Assembly: GCA_041687255.1 (NCBI GenBank)
Contig: JAWLCL010000003.1
Location: 372,001-436,000, forward strand
Source of the DNA: Mariniphaga sp041687255
Lineage (GTDB): Bacteria; Bacteroidota; Bacteroidia; Bacteroidales; Prolixibacteraceae
Direction of reading: 5' to 3'
Length of the DNA stretch: 64,000 bases
A program made the translations under genes and the position numbers. This document shows positions 54,689-63,365 of the stretch, in pieces (within the stretch, counting starts at the first letter, position 1; the number at the start of each line of letters is the position of its first letter). Under the pieces are notes generated by a model. The model saw nothing but the letters and a program-made list of their open reading frames with translations, did not search any database and was not told the origin of the DNA.

Positions 54689-55252
54689 TCAATAATATTT
54701 TTCTACACCACCAAATCCCTTAATCTGTTTATTAGTTCTTGTTTTTTCAATGAAGTTATTAAGCCTTTTTACATATTCCCCAGGGCGGTTTTTTGCCGCT
54801 TCGATAAATGCTATCCGAATCCTTTTATATGATTCCGGCATGTTTTGGTAATTATCCCAAACGGTTTTGTCTTCTTTCAACCGGCTAATTATGTCATCTG
54901 GAAAGGTAAATTTTTCTTGAATGACTTTTTCAATATCTTCGATAACCGAAGGATGGATCCTTCCATTTTCTGACAACCATTTTAGTCGTTCTTTATTGGG
55001 CTGAGAATAAGTAGAGTTTTTTCTTCTTTTACTAAATCGTTGTATGGTTGTCTCTTTATTTAACGATTTTACCGTGCTGTCTATCCATCCAAAGCAAAGG
55101 GCTTCTTCGACGGCATCGTTGTAGGATATTCTTTTTCTGCCTGTATCTTTTTTGGGATACTCCAGCCAAATTTCATCCTTCTTTTCAAAATTGGCTTCAA
55201 GCCAATTTCTCCATTTCTGCCTGTCTGTAAAATATTTGGTTTCTGCTTCCAT
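54689..55252 (-). CDS. YdeI/OmpD-associated family protein
   Basis: 187 aa from the ATG at 55252 (MEAETKYFTDRQKW); a longer reading from 55288 adds 12 hydrophobic residues of doubtful value. The family core is seen: WLEANFEKKDEIWLEYPKKD, VEEALCFGWIDSTVKSL, TIQRFSKRRKNSTYSQPNKE and a C-terminal RIAFIEAAKNRPGEYVKRL. Related proteins are linked to bacteriocin protection and peptide resistance, but the mechanism is not settled. The gene stands alone and is bracketed by the dispersed repeats. Confidence 0.85.
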   Translation of the reverse strand: MEAETKYFTDRQKWRNWLEANFEKKDEIWLEYPKKDTGRKRISYNDAVEEALCFGWIDSTVKSLNKETTIQRFSKRRKNSTYSQPNKERLKWLSENGRIHPSVIEDIEKVIQEKFTFPDDIISRLKEDKTVWDNYQNMPESYKRIRIAFIEAAKNRPGEYVKRLNNFIEKTRTNKQIKGFGGVEKYY

Positions 55253-55312
55253 AGGTATTTCATAATTATTTAAAACAAATAGAACCAAATAAATGTAATC
55301 TTCATAATTCCG

Positions 55313-55390
55313 ATACTAATTTCTAAGGTCTTTAAAGTCCTGAAGACCATGGTATGGAAAGGAATGTCAAATGGCTTATAACAATAAAGC
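55313..55390 (+). repeat. Intergenic repeat, copy C
   Basis: ATACTAATTTCTAA, then GGTCTTTAA / AGTCCTGAA / GACCATGGT and ATGGAAAGGAATG. It matches copy A at both ends and lies on the other side of the YdeI-like gene, in the same orientation. Confidence 0.6.
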
Positions 55391-55479
55391 ATATATCAAA
55401 TAAACAGCATTAACCAGAAACAACCTTCAGCCCCTCAAATTGTAGCGCAGCGGAAACCCGCCGTGGCGAAACATTCAAA

Positions 55480-55537
55480 CAATTTCAAACCCTTCGAACT
55501 CTTTCAAACAACTTCAAACCCATCGAACTTCTTCAAC
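55480..55537. repeat. 29-nt tandem repeat reaching the mfd stop codon
   Basis: Two 29-nt units, 55480-55508 and 55509-55537, agree at 24 of 29 positions. Each contains TTCAAACCC and TCGAACT. The second unit runs over the mfd stop codon (TGA, 55533-55535). Upstream, 55440-55470 holds a GC-rich stretch (GCAGCGGAAACCCGCC) that stands out from its surroundings. Confidence 0.6.
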
Positions 55538-58500
55538 TCTTAGCAGTTGCCTCCCCAATAATCTCCTCCAGCACATACCCCGCCGTTTCCACATTGGGTA
55601 CATTTGCAAAGGTGAGGGTGAGTTTGTGGTTGCGTTCTTTCATCTGTCCCCTGAACTTGCCTTTCTGTACGTACTGCACAATGTTCATAAACAGCGGAGA
55701 GCGGTAAAAGGCTGATTGTTGGTCGGAAATAAAATAGCAGATCATTTTTCCTTCCTTCAGGATTATTTTCTCCATGCCCAGCTCAATGGCTTTCCAACGG
55801 AGCCTTATCACTTCTAAAAGCTCGCGGGTTTCAGGTGGCAGTTTGCCAAAGCGGTCTTCCAGTCCGTGGCGGAACTGTGCCAGCTGTTTTTCATTTTCAA
55901 TGTTGTCGAGCTCGCGGTACAGGAGCATCCGTTCCGAGCTGCCGGGGATGTACTCCTGCGGCAGCAGAAGCTCCATGTCGGTATCGATCTGGCAGTCCTG
56001 TGTGAACTTAATGTTGAGGAAAGCCTGCGCCTGCTTTTCGTCCTGTTCCTTAAACACCCCGCTGAACTCTTCCTGCCGCAGCTCCTGCATGGCTTCATTC
56101 AGAATACGCTGGTAAGTTTCGTACCCTATGTCGGCAATGAACCCGCTCTGCTCGGCGCCCAGCAAATTGCCGGCCCCCCGGATGTCCAAATCCTGCATGG
56201 CAATGTTGAAGCCGCTGCCCAAATCGGAAAACTCCTCGATGGCCTTCAGCCTGCGCCGCGCCTCGGAGCTTACCGTTGCCAGCGGCGGGGTAATGAGGTA
56301 ACAGAATGCCTTCTTGTTCGACCGGCCCACGCGGCCCCGTAACTGGTGCATGTCGCTCAGCCCGTAATTTTCGGCGTGGTTTATAATAATGGTATTGGCA
56401 TTGGGAATATCAAGCCCCGACTCTATTATTGTAGTTGCTATCAGCACATCGTAATCGCCGTTGATGAAACCCAGCATCACCTTTTCCAGCTTCGGGCCTT
56501 CCATCTGCCCGTGCCCTACGGCTGTGGAAATCCCCGGAACGATTCGTTTAATGGTGGCTTCCACATCGTAAATATTCTGCACCCGGTTGTGAATGAAAAA
56601 TACCTGTCCATTGCGGGCCACTTCGTATAAAATGGCTTCGCGGATAAGCTGCTCGTTGAACCCATGCACCTCAGTAATGATTGGGTAACGGTTGGGTGGG
56701 GGAGTTTGTATAACCGATAAATCGCGGGCTCCCATCAGCGAGAACTGCAACGTGCGTGGTATAGGAGTGGCCGTAAGGGTGAGGGTATCAACATTTACCC
56801 TTAGCTGCTTCAGCTTCTCTTTCACCGATACTCCAAATTTCTGCTCTTCATCTATTATAAGCAGGCCCAGATCTTTAAACTTTACATCTTTACTTACCAG
56901 ACGGTGGGTGCCGATGAGAATATCAACCTTCCCCGCGGCCAGATCGGCCAATGTTTCCTTAATTTCAGCCGTTGTTTTAAACCGGCTGATGTATTCCACC
57001 CGCACCGGGAAATCGCTCAGCCGGTCGGAAAAAGTTTTGTAGTGCTGCAGTGCCAGGATTGTTGTGGGCACCAGCACGGCCACCTGTTTGTTATCGGTTA
57101 CTGCCTTAAAGGCTGCCCTGATGGCCACCTCTGTTTTTCCGAAACCCACATCGCCGCACACCAGCCTATCCATTGGAACCGTTTTTTCCATATCTTCCTT
57201 TACGGCTGCAGTAGCTTTCTCCTGGTCGGGGGTGTCTTCATAAATAAAGGAAGCCTCAAGTTCAGTCTGCAGGTAGGAATCGGGCGAAAAGGCAAATCCT
57301 TTTTCAGCAATGCGCTCGGCATACAGTGCAATCAGTTCCTTGGCAATGTCCTTCACCTTAGCCTTGGTGCGGTTTTTCATCTTTTGCCATGCGCCGGTGC
57401 CCAGCTTGTTCAGCGACGGCTCGCCTCCGTCTTTGCCCTTGTACTTCGAAATGCGGTGAAGCGAGTGGATGTTCACCAGCAGCGAATCGTTGTTCTGGTA
57501 TATCAGCCGGATGGCCTCCTGCATTTTGCCATTTATTTCGGTGCGCACCAGGCCGGCAAACTTCCCGACCCCGTGGTCGATGTGCACCACATAGTCGCCG
57601 GGATGCAGCTTGCTCAGCTCCTTCATCGACACAGCTACCGTCTGCTCTTTTCTTGTTTTCAGCTTAAACCGGTGGTAGCGCTCAAATATCTGGTGGTCGG
57701 TATAGCAGCATATTTTTAAATCATGATCAACAAAGCCCTCATGCAGTGTAAAATTTACGGGGGTGAAATGGACAGTTGCTTTAATATCTTTGAAAATGGC
57801 CTGCAGCCGCTCTATCTGTTTTTCCTGGTTTGAAAGAATAAACACCTCGAACCCACTGTTCTGATGCTCCTCCAGGTTTTCCCCCAGCATGTCGAACTTC
57901 TTGTTGAATACCGGCTGGCGGGAGTTGTTGAATTTATACAATGAATCAGGTTCAAATGCAACATCGTTGCCCCAGTCGCAAACTGTTTTCAACTGCAACT
58001 GCTTCTTTAGCACATCTCCCGAAATAATCCTTCCTGTCAGGCTTTCCTCTTCGGCTTTTGCCAGAATGGTTTGCCGGTGCACATCATCCACCAGGTGGAA
58101 AAACTGGTTCAGGTTGTTTCCCAAATAAACTGTTTGAGCATCAAAAAACTCCAGAAATGATATCCGGTTGCCCTCCATCGTTTCACCCTGTATGTTCGGA
58201 ATCAGGGTTATCTTTTTAAAGGTTTCCTTTGAAATCTGATCATCGATATTAAAACTACGTATCGATTCCACCTCGTCTCCAAAAAAGTCGAGCCGGTAAG
58301 GATCTTCATTCGAAAAAGAAAAAACATCCACCAGACTGCCCCTGACGGCAAACTGTCCGGGCTGGTATACAAAATCGACCCGCTCGAATCCGTATTCATA
58401 AAGAAACTCGTTGATGAAAGCAATAGATATTTTATCGCCCACTGCTACCTGCAGGGTATTCTGTTCAAGATTAGCCTGCGAAACCACCGATTCAACCAGG

Positions 58501-58883
58501 GCTTCAGGATATGTAACCACAATGTTTCGTGAGTCATCGTCGCGCAGTTGGTTTAATGTTTCAGTGCGCATTACAATATTTTCCTGTTCCGGCTGGCCAT
58601 ACTGAACCGACCGCTTATAGGATGAGGGAAAAAACAGGGTAGAATCCCCAAGTCCAAGGTTGTTCAAATCGTCGAAAAAATAGGCGGCTTCCTCACGATC
58701 GTTGAGCAAAAGTACCATGTTTTTCTTAAGCTTTTTGAAAAGAAGGACGGACTGGATGGTTTTGGCAGAGCCAACAAGTCCCTGCAGGTGAAGTTTTCCA
58801 CCCGGGGGGGCATTCAGCTTTTTAACAATGCTGTCGATGTGTTCATGCCCCTTGAAGTATTTCAGAAATGTTGCAGGTTCCAA
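55533..58883 (-). CDS. mfd: Transcription-repair coupling factor
   Basis: 1116 aa. It removes RNA polymerase stalled at DNA lesions and recruits UvrA. Domain order: UvrB-like N-terminal part (about 20-330), RNA-polymerase-interacting CarD-like domain (about 440-520, LHPGDYVVHIDHGVGKFAGL), RecG-like helicase (Walker A GDVGFGKTEVAIRA, DEEQ box LLIIDEEQKFGV, TATPIPRTL, QLRGRVGRS) and the C-terminal TRCF domain. The intact helicase motifs show a functional enzyme. The 3' half is more GC-rich than its surroundings. It is a single-gene unit. Confidence 0.95.
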   Translation of the reverse strand: MEPATFLKYFKGHEHIDSIVKKLNAPPGGKLHLQGLVGSAKTIQSVLLFKKLKKNMVLLLNDREEAAYFFDDLNNLGLGDSTLFFPSSYKRSVQYGQPEQENIVMRTETLNQLRDDDSRNIVVTYPEALVESVVSQANLEQNTLQVAVGDKISIAFINEFLYEYGFERVDFVYQPGQFAVRGSLVDVFSFSNEDPYRLDFFGDEVESIRSFNIDDQISKETFKKITLIPNIQGETMEGNRISFLEFFDAQTVYLGNNLNQFFHLVDDVHRQTILAKAEEESLTGRIISGDVLKKQLQLKTVCDWGNDVAFEPDSLYKFNNSRQPVFNKKFDMLGENLEEHQNSGFEVFILSNQEKQIERLQAIFKDIKATVHFTPVNFTLHEGFVDHDLKICCYTDHQIFERYHRFKLKTRKEQTVAVSMKELSKLHPGDYVVHIDHGVGKFAGLVRTEINGKMQEAIRLIYQNNDSLLVNIHSLHRISKYKGKDGGEPSLNKLGTGAWQKMKNRTKAKVKDIAKELIALYAERIAEKGFAFSPDSYLQTELEASFIYEDTPDQEKATAAVKEDMEKTVPMDRLVCGDVGFGKTEVAIRAAFKAVTDNKQVAVLVPTTILALQHYKTFSDRLSDFPVRVEYISRFKTTAEIKETLADLAAGKVDILIGTHRLVSKDVKFKDLGLLIIDEEQKFGVSVKEKLKQLRVNVDTLTLTATPIPRTLQFSLMGARDLSVIQTPPPNRYPIITEVHGFNEQLIREAILYEVARNGQVFFIHNRVQNIYDVEATIKRIVPGISTAVGHGQMEGPKLEKVMLGFINGDYDVLIATTIIESGLDIPNANTIIINHAENYGLSDMHQLRGRVGRSNKKAFCYLITPPLATVSSEARRRLKAIEEFSDLGSGFNIAMQDLDIRGAGNLLGAEQSGFIADIGYETYQRILNEAMQELRQEEFSGVFKEQDEKQAQAFLNIKFTQDCQIDTDMELLLPQEYIPGSSERMLLYRELDNIENEKQLAQFRHGLEDRFGKLPPETRELLEVIRLRWKAIELGMEKIILKEGKMICYFISDQQSAFYRSPLFMNIVQYVQKGKFRGQMKERNHKLTLTFANVPNVETAGYVLEEIIGEATAKS

Positions 58884-59449
58884 ATTTCTCGGAATGTTTT
58901 TGCAAAATTATAAATAACTGCTTAATAAGAGGTTTGTTTATGAAAAAGGATTGTTAAGTGTTTCATATAAATGCTGACGGGAGTAAATTCCTCAAGACAG
59001 ATCCTGCAATTTATTGTTTTTTCATCATATATTTATACTTGTGGTTTATTCGGTGTTTATTCGGTGTTTATTCGTACTAAATTCGCGATTTTACGAATTT
59101 GATACGAGTTTAATACGAAATTAAATCGAATAAAAACTGAAGGAAAGTATAATGTGGGCTCTTTGTGGCACTTTTGTGGGATTACTTTGAAGACAGGCTG
59201 AACCAATTTTTGCTCTCTTTTAATTAACTGTCATTGAGAGTCAGTCCGTTATATAATGTTTCGATTAAGCATACATACTCTAACCTTAACAGGAAGCACA
59301 CATTCTGTAACATTTTTAAGAAAAGCCTGTCTGTTTATATAATCAAAAAAATGAAATGAGTATGAGTAGGAATACACACCACCCGGAGATTATTAAAACT
59401 CTCATGCGAATTCCATATTATATCTTTGAAAATTTACAATATTAATAAT
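58884..59449. other. AT-rich intergenic region with short repeats
   Basis: 566 bp between mfd and the DUF5694 gene. An 11-nt unit, GTTTATTCGGT, is repeated 2.8 times at 59044-59074. It is followed by an imperfect hairpin, CGTACTAAATTCG (59073-59085) with CGAATTTGATACG (59094-59106), 11 of 13 positions paired. The motif TACGA/TTCGT recurs to about 59130. No coding frame or RNA gene is recognised. Confidence 0.55.
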
Positions 59450-60292
59450 ATGAAAAATATTTTTATTCTATTTTTAGTTCTAACTTCTGTAACTATTACA
59501 CGGGGACAAGACAGTAAAATCCCATCTAAAACAAAAATAATGACATTGGGGGTATTTCATTTTGATTATCCTAATCTTGATGTTGTTAAAACTGAAAAAA
59601 ATAATCAGGTCTCTATTCTTAATGAGCCTTATCAATCAGAAATTATACGAATATGTGAGGCAATCGAACAATTTAAACCAACAATAATTGCCGTGGAGCT
59701 AACCCCTCAAAATCAGCATACAACCGACTCCCTGTTTGAGCAATATAAAAAGGGGAACTGGGAATTGAAAAAAAATGAAGTTTATCAATTGGGTTTTAGA
59801 ATTGGAAAAAACCTTGATGTGGGAAAGGTTTATTGTGTTGATGATAAAGGGCGACATTATTCAAACCTGGATTCAATATTCAACGATTCTGAGCGCATGG
59901 ATAAGTTTGAAAGTTATTATCTCTCAAACCATGATTCAGTTTATCGTTTACCTTCTGCAAAAAGAAAGATTACGAGCATCATTGACGCCCTGATTGAATC
60001 CAATGACACTGTTCGAATAAGAGAAAGGCTTTCGGTATACCTTTTACATCCGTTTAAATATGAAGAAACCCCCGGTGATTTTACCGGAGTTGATTTTGAA
60101 ACTGGAAGATGGTTTAACAGAAACCTAAGAATATTCAGAAATATTCAAAGAATACAGCATAGTGCTGATGACAGAATTTTATTAATTATTGGAAGTGAAC
60201 ACTTAAATCTGTTAAATCTATTTTTTGAAACTTCAAAAGAATTTGAATTTGTTTCACCTCTGTTCTTTTTAGAAAGCATCAGAAATAAATAA
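59450..60292 (+). CDS. DUF5694 family protein (TIKI/TraB-like fold, exported)
   Basis: 280 aa from the ATG at 59450; an ATG at 59426 adds eight residues before the signal peptide. Signal peptide MKNIFILFLVLTSVTITRGQ. The spaced motifs LGVFHFDYPNLD, IIAVELTPQNQ and LLIIGSEHLNLL resemble the GxxH, Glu and GxxH elements of the TIKI/TraB/EreA metal-dependent superfamily; the distant family assignment is mine. An enzymatic role is plausible. The codon use is more AT-rich than the neighbouring mfd gene, hinting at an accessory gene. Confidence 0.8.
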   Translation: MKNIFILFLVLTSVTITRGQDSKIPSKTKIMTLGVFHFDYPNLDVVKTEKNNQVSILNEPYQSEIIRICEAIEQFKPTIIAVELTPQNQHTTDSLFEQYKKGNWELKKNEVYQLGFRIGKNLDVGKVYCVDDKGRHYSNLDSIFNDSERMDKFESYYLSNHDSVYRLPSAKRKITSIIDALIESNDTVRIRERLSVYLLHPFKYEETPGDFTGVDFETGRWFNRNLRIFRNIQRIQHSADDRILLIIGSEHLNLLNLFFETSKEFEFVSPLFFLESIRNK

Positions 60293-60731
60293 ATTATATC
60301 AGGTTAACGACATCGGAACTCTGAATGCGGCAAGCTAATGTAAATTAATTGGTATACGTATTGTAACAGCCTGGAGTTTGCCGGATATGTTTAATTTCCG
60401 GACAGGAGAATCCAACAGGCCTGACTTTAATGCCATACCCAGGAGGCGGAGGCAGAAAAGGCTTCTCGTTTTTGAATATTGAAAACCAATAGCATAATCT
60501 TCTCTTTTGGTCGGATACGAATCCTGAAGAATGGCATTCTTGCCTTTATCCGCAAAGAAAGTCTATTATGAGAATTACTGCTATAGAACAAAGCACGGGA
60601 TGCCACCCTTTGTTTTAAAATTGATTGTCCGGAAAAGGTATAACGGATATTGAATCAATGTTATAAAGGTTTTTTAATGTAAAACAGGTGGAACATCAAC
60701 CTTGTAAAATTCAAACTAAAATTAATTCGGC
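60293..60731. other. Intergenic region without a recognised gene
   Basis: 439 bp between the DUF5694 gene and the second 3D-domain gene. Reading frames are short and broken, and no RNA gene, terminator or convincing promoter is visible. Confidence 0.5.
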
Positions 60732-61220
60732 TTGTTAAATTTTACAGAACCCGGATTGAATAAAAATCGTTCGATTAAAATTAATTGCTTTGTGATACAG
60801 TCGACAGATAATAATTTATTAGCCAGTAAAGGGAAAATAGTTGTTAAACAGCTGCTTTTTTTATTTTTGCTCTTTACGTCCTGTTCCCAATACGAAACAA
60901 TTACCAAAGAAGTAACCGCAACTGCTTATAATTCGCTACCAGAGCAAACCCATGCAGGGCATCCGGCAATAACTGCCTGGGGCGATACCCTGGAGCCGGG
61001 TATGAAAAGTATTGCGGTGTCGAGGGATTTAGTGAAAATGGGGCTTACGCACAATAAAAAGGTAAAAATAGAAGGCTTTCCTGGGAAATATATTGTATTG
61101 GATAAAATGAATGCCCGCTGGAATAACCGCATCGATATTTATATGGGCAAAAATAAGGAACGGGCAATGGAATGGGGAAGGCAAAAAGTAACCATTTCAT
61201 GGAAGAAGAAAAAGAATTGA
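60732..61220 (+). CDS. 3D-domain protein, second paralogue
   Basis: 162 aa as read from the only upstream ATG (60732). The 3D domain (about 60-160) closely matches the protein at 34861-35274: TATAYNSLPEQTHAGHPA, AWGDTLEPGMKSIAVSRDL, and VLDKMNARWNNRIDIYMG. A hydrophobic stretch with a lipobox (QLLFLFLLFTSC, Cys51) starts only near residue 39, so about 35 residues precede the expected signal peptide. No ATG, GTG or TTG lies just before it. Either the N-terminus is unusual or the original start codon has been lost (an ATA sits at the right place). It is not obvious that the protein is exported. Confidence 0.7.
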   Translation: MLNFTEPGLNKNRSIKINCFVIQSTDNNLLASKGKIVVKQLLFLFLLFTSCSQYETITKEVTATAYNSLPEQTHAGHPAITAWGDTLEPGMKSIAVSRDLVKMGLTHNKKVKIEGFPGKYIVLDKMNARWNNRIDIYMGKNKERAMEWGRQKVTISWKKKKN

Positions 61221-61398
61221 TTTGTAAATCAGATTGTTCATATTTTGCTTAATCGGGTATGAGTTAAGTTCAGGTTGGTTTTAATTTTTACTGCTTATCA
61301 GGATAATTTGGATTTCAGTCAAAACTGCCCGTTTGAAATATATGCAGCGAATTATTCTATCGTGGAAAAGTGTTTGGCCTCTGGCCGGTTTGAACCTG

Positions 61399-61662
61399 TT
61401 AATTTACCTGGATTTTTTCTGTGAATACTTTATCCTGACTTTTTGCAGCAAGAATGTAGAGCCCGGCTTTTAACTTAACTGTGATTTCAAATGTGTTGTT
61501 GGAAACAGGATTCAATAATATTTTCCTGCCGTTTAAATCGTAGAAGGATACTTCCGTAAATCCACTTGTAATGGGAAATTGGACAGTTAGCTTACCTCCT
61601 GCCTTTACCGGATTGGGGTACACTTTAATCGCCAGGGAATTTTTAATTGGCGGATTAACTTC
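61399..61662 (-). pseudogene. Orphan type IX secretion C-terminal domain (gene remnant)
   Basis: The minus strand reads EVNPPIKNSLAIKVYPNP, then GGKLTVQFPI, VSFYDLNGRKI and GLYILAAKSQDKVFTEKI, ending at 61399. This is a complete Por-type sorting tail that directs proteins through type IX secretion. It is immediately preceded by an in-frame TGA at 61663-61665, so the cargo part is missing. The only in-frame start is a GTG inside the domain (61623). It is best read as the remaining end of a deleted or truncated gene. Beyond the TGA no matching body is seen before pyrC. Confidence 0.7.
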
Positions 61663-61715
61663 TCAACTTATAAGTCGGGGCATTTTGATAATATATATAA
61701 TGTCCTATACTTGAA

Positions 61716-63062
61716 TCACGATGCATTAAATACGGCACGTTCACCGGAAATTGTATCAGTGACTTCACCGTTTTTAAAAACTTCCTGTCCGTTTACAAAA
61801 GTGGATACCACTGCATGCGAAAATTCCTGGCCTTCGAAAGGCGACCATCCGCATTTATATAATATATTACCTGGTGAAACTGTCCACGTTTTGTTGGGGT
61901 CAATTAATACAAGGTCGGCGTAATATCCTTCGCGGATGTATCCCCGGCGGTCGATACGGAACAGGTCGGCGGGGGCATGGCACATCTTCTGTATCACTTT
62001 TTCTACTGAAATAACTCCTTTGTTGCTCATTTCAAGCATTGCCACCAGGGCATGCTGAACCAGTGGTCCGCCTGATGGCGCCTTAAAGTAGGTGTTATTT
62101 TTTTCTTCCCGGGTATGCGGGGCATGGTCGGTAGCTATCACATCAATCTTGTCATCGAGTAATGCCTGCCACAGCGCCTCCTTGTCTTTCACTGATTTCA
62201 CAGCCGGGTTCCACTTGATATAGTTGCCTTTTGATATGTAATCGCGCTCGTCGAACCAAAGGTGATGCACGCAAACTTCAGCTGTGATGTTTTTATCGCT
62301 TACCTTTCCCGGAGAGAAAAGTTCCATTTCCTTAGCAGTTGAGAGGTGCAGGATGTGAAGCCGTGCATTGTGTTTAGAAGCCAGTTCAACGGCTTTTGAT
62401 GATGATATATAGCAAGCTTCGGCGCTGCGGATGTATGCATGCTGTGATACGGGAACATTTTCACCATACCTTTCCCTGGCAATTTCTATGTTTTTTTTGA
62501 TTGTAGCTTCATCTTCACAGTGGGTGGCCACCAGGGTAGGGGCGTTTTTAAAGATTACGGAAAGGGTATCCTGGTCGTCGACAAGCATATTGCCGGTAGA
62601 GGATCCCATAAAAACTTTTATACCGCAAACTTTCTTAGGGTCGGTTTTAAGCACCTCCTCAAGGTTATCATTCGTTGCGCCCATATAAAAGGAGTAGTTG
62701 GCGGGCGATACTTCTGCGGCACGCTTGTACTTTTCTTCCAGCAGTTCCTGGGTCACCGACTGCGGATTTGTGTTTGGCATCTCCATATAAGTGGTAATGC
62801 CGCCTGCCACGGCTGCCCGGCTTTCGGTGGCAATATCTCCCTTATGTGTGAGGCCCGGCTCACGGAAATGCACCTGGTCGTCGATGACCCCTGGTATCAG
62901 ATATCGTCCGGTGGCATCAACTATTTCAACATTATTCAGATCTAATGTTGCCGGAAGTGTATGAGGGAACACCTGTTCAATAATTTTGTCGTCGATTAAA
63001 ACACTTCCCCTGAACTTTAATCCCTCATTTATAATTGTGGCATTTTTAATCAGTGTTTTCAT
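61716..63062 (-). CDS. pyrC: Dihydroorotase
   Basis: 448 aa. It cyclises carbamoyl aspartate to dihydroorotate in pyrimidine synthesis. Amidohydrolase-barrel motifs: VIDDQVHFREPGLTHKGD, YMEMPNTNP, CGIKVFMGSSTGN (lysine for carboxylation is plausible here), ATHCEDE, LHILHLSTAKEM and IATDHAPHT (catalytic Asp). The first metal-binding motif is Q-V-H in place of the usual H-x-H; I know this form from other Bacteroidota dihydroorotases. It lies downstream of the partial glycosyltransferase gene on the same strand, with a 300-bp gap. Confidence 0.93.
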   Translation of the reverse strand: MKTLIKNATIINEGLKFRGSVLIDDKIIEQVFPHTLPATLDLNNVEIVDATGRYLIPGVIDDQVHFREPGLTHKGDIATESRAAVAGGITTYMEMPNTNPQSVTQELLEEKYKRAAEVSPANYSFYMGATNDNLEEVLKTDPKKVCGIKVFMGSSTGNMLVDDQDTLSVIFKNAPTLVATHCEDEATIKKNIEIARERYGENVPVSQHAYIRSAEACYISSSKAVELASKHNARLHILHLSTAKEMELFSPGKVSDKNITAEVCVHHLWFDERDYISKGNYIKWNPAVKSVKDKEALWQALLDDKIDVIATDHAPHTREEKNNTYFKAPSGGPLVQHALVAMLEMSNKGVISVEKVIQKMCHAPADLFRIDRRGYIREGYYADLVLIDPNKTWTVSPGNILYKCGWSPFEGQEFSHAVVSTFVNGQEVFKNGEVTDTISGERAVFNAS

Positions 63063-63246
63063 TTCCGTTTCCTTTTATAGTTTATTAAAACAGCAATTGG
63101 CTCATTTCTTCAAAGTTGCCGTCAACATTTAAAAGTCTATATTTAAAAAGTTAAGCTCAGATGTCCTGTTTTGCTTTTTGAAGCAGACTGCCAGCTGCTG
63201 AACCTGGCCTGCCATGCAGACCATGCTGACCGATGCCTGCTCAGTT

Positions 63247-63266
63247 CCCCAGCATAAATGCTGGGG
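63247..63266. repeat. Short GC-rich palindrome
   Basis: CCCCAGCAT (63247-63255) and ATGCTGGGG (63258-63266) form a perfect 9-bp inverted repeat with a 2-nt loop. The following 40 bp contain an imperfect 8-nt repeat of the form CTCTGTG/CTCCGTG. It lies in the 303-bp gap between pyrC and the glycosyltransferase gene, which otherwise shows no gene. Such small palindromes are often dispersed intergenic repeats in Bacteroidota. Confidence 0.5.
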
Positions 63267-63365
63267 TTATACCCCCCTCCGGTCCTTAGGCTCTGTGCTC
63301 CGTGCTCTGTGCAATTTAACAGTTATTCCTTATGCAATATTTCCCACGGTAATTAAAAGGACTTT

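Noticed and set aside
56904..57719. Plus-strand open frame of 271 codons opposite mfd
   Set aside because: It is antisense to the CarD-like and helicase regions of mfd, which are fully conserved; length is explained by the GC-richer composition there.
63280..63320. Possible direct-repeat array of the CRISPR kind
   Set aside because: The 8-nt CTCTGTG/CTCCGTG repeats are contiguous and degenerate, with no spacers and no cas genes in the window.
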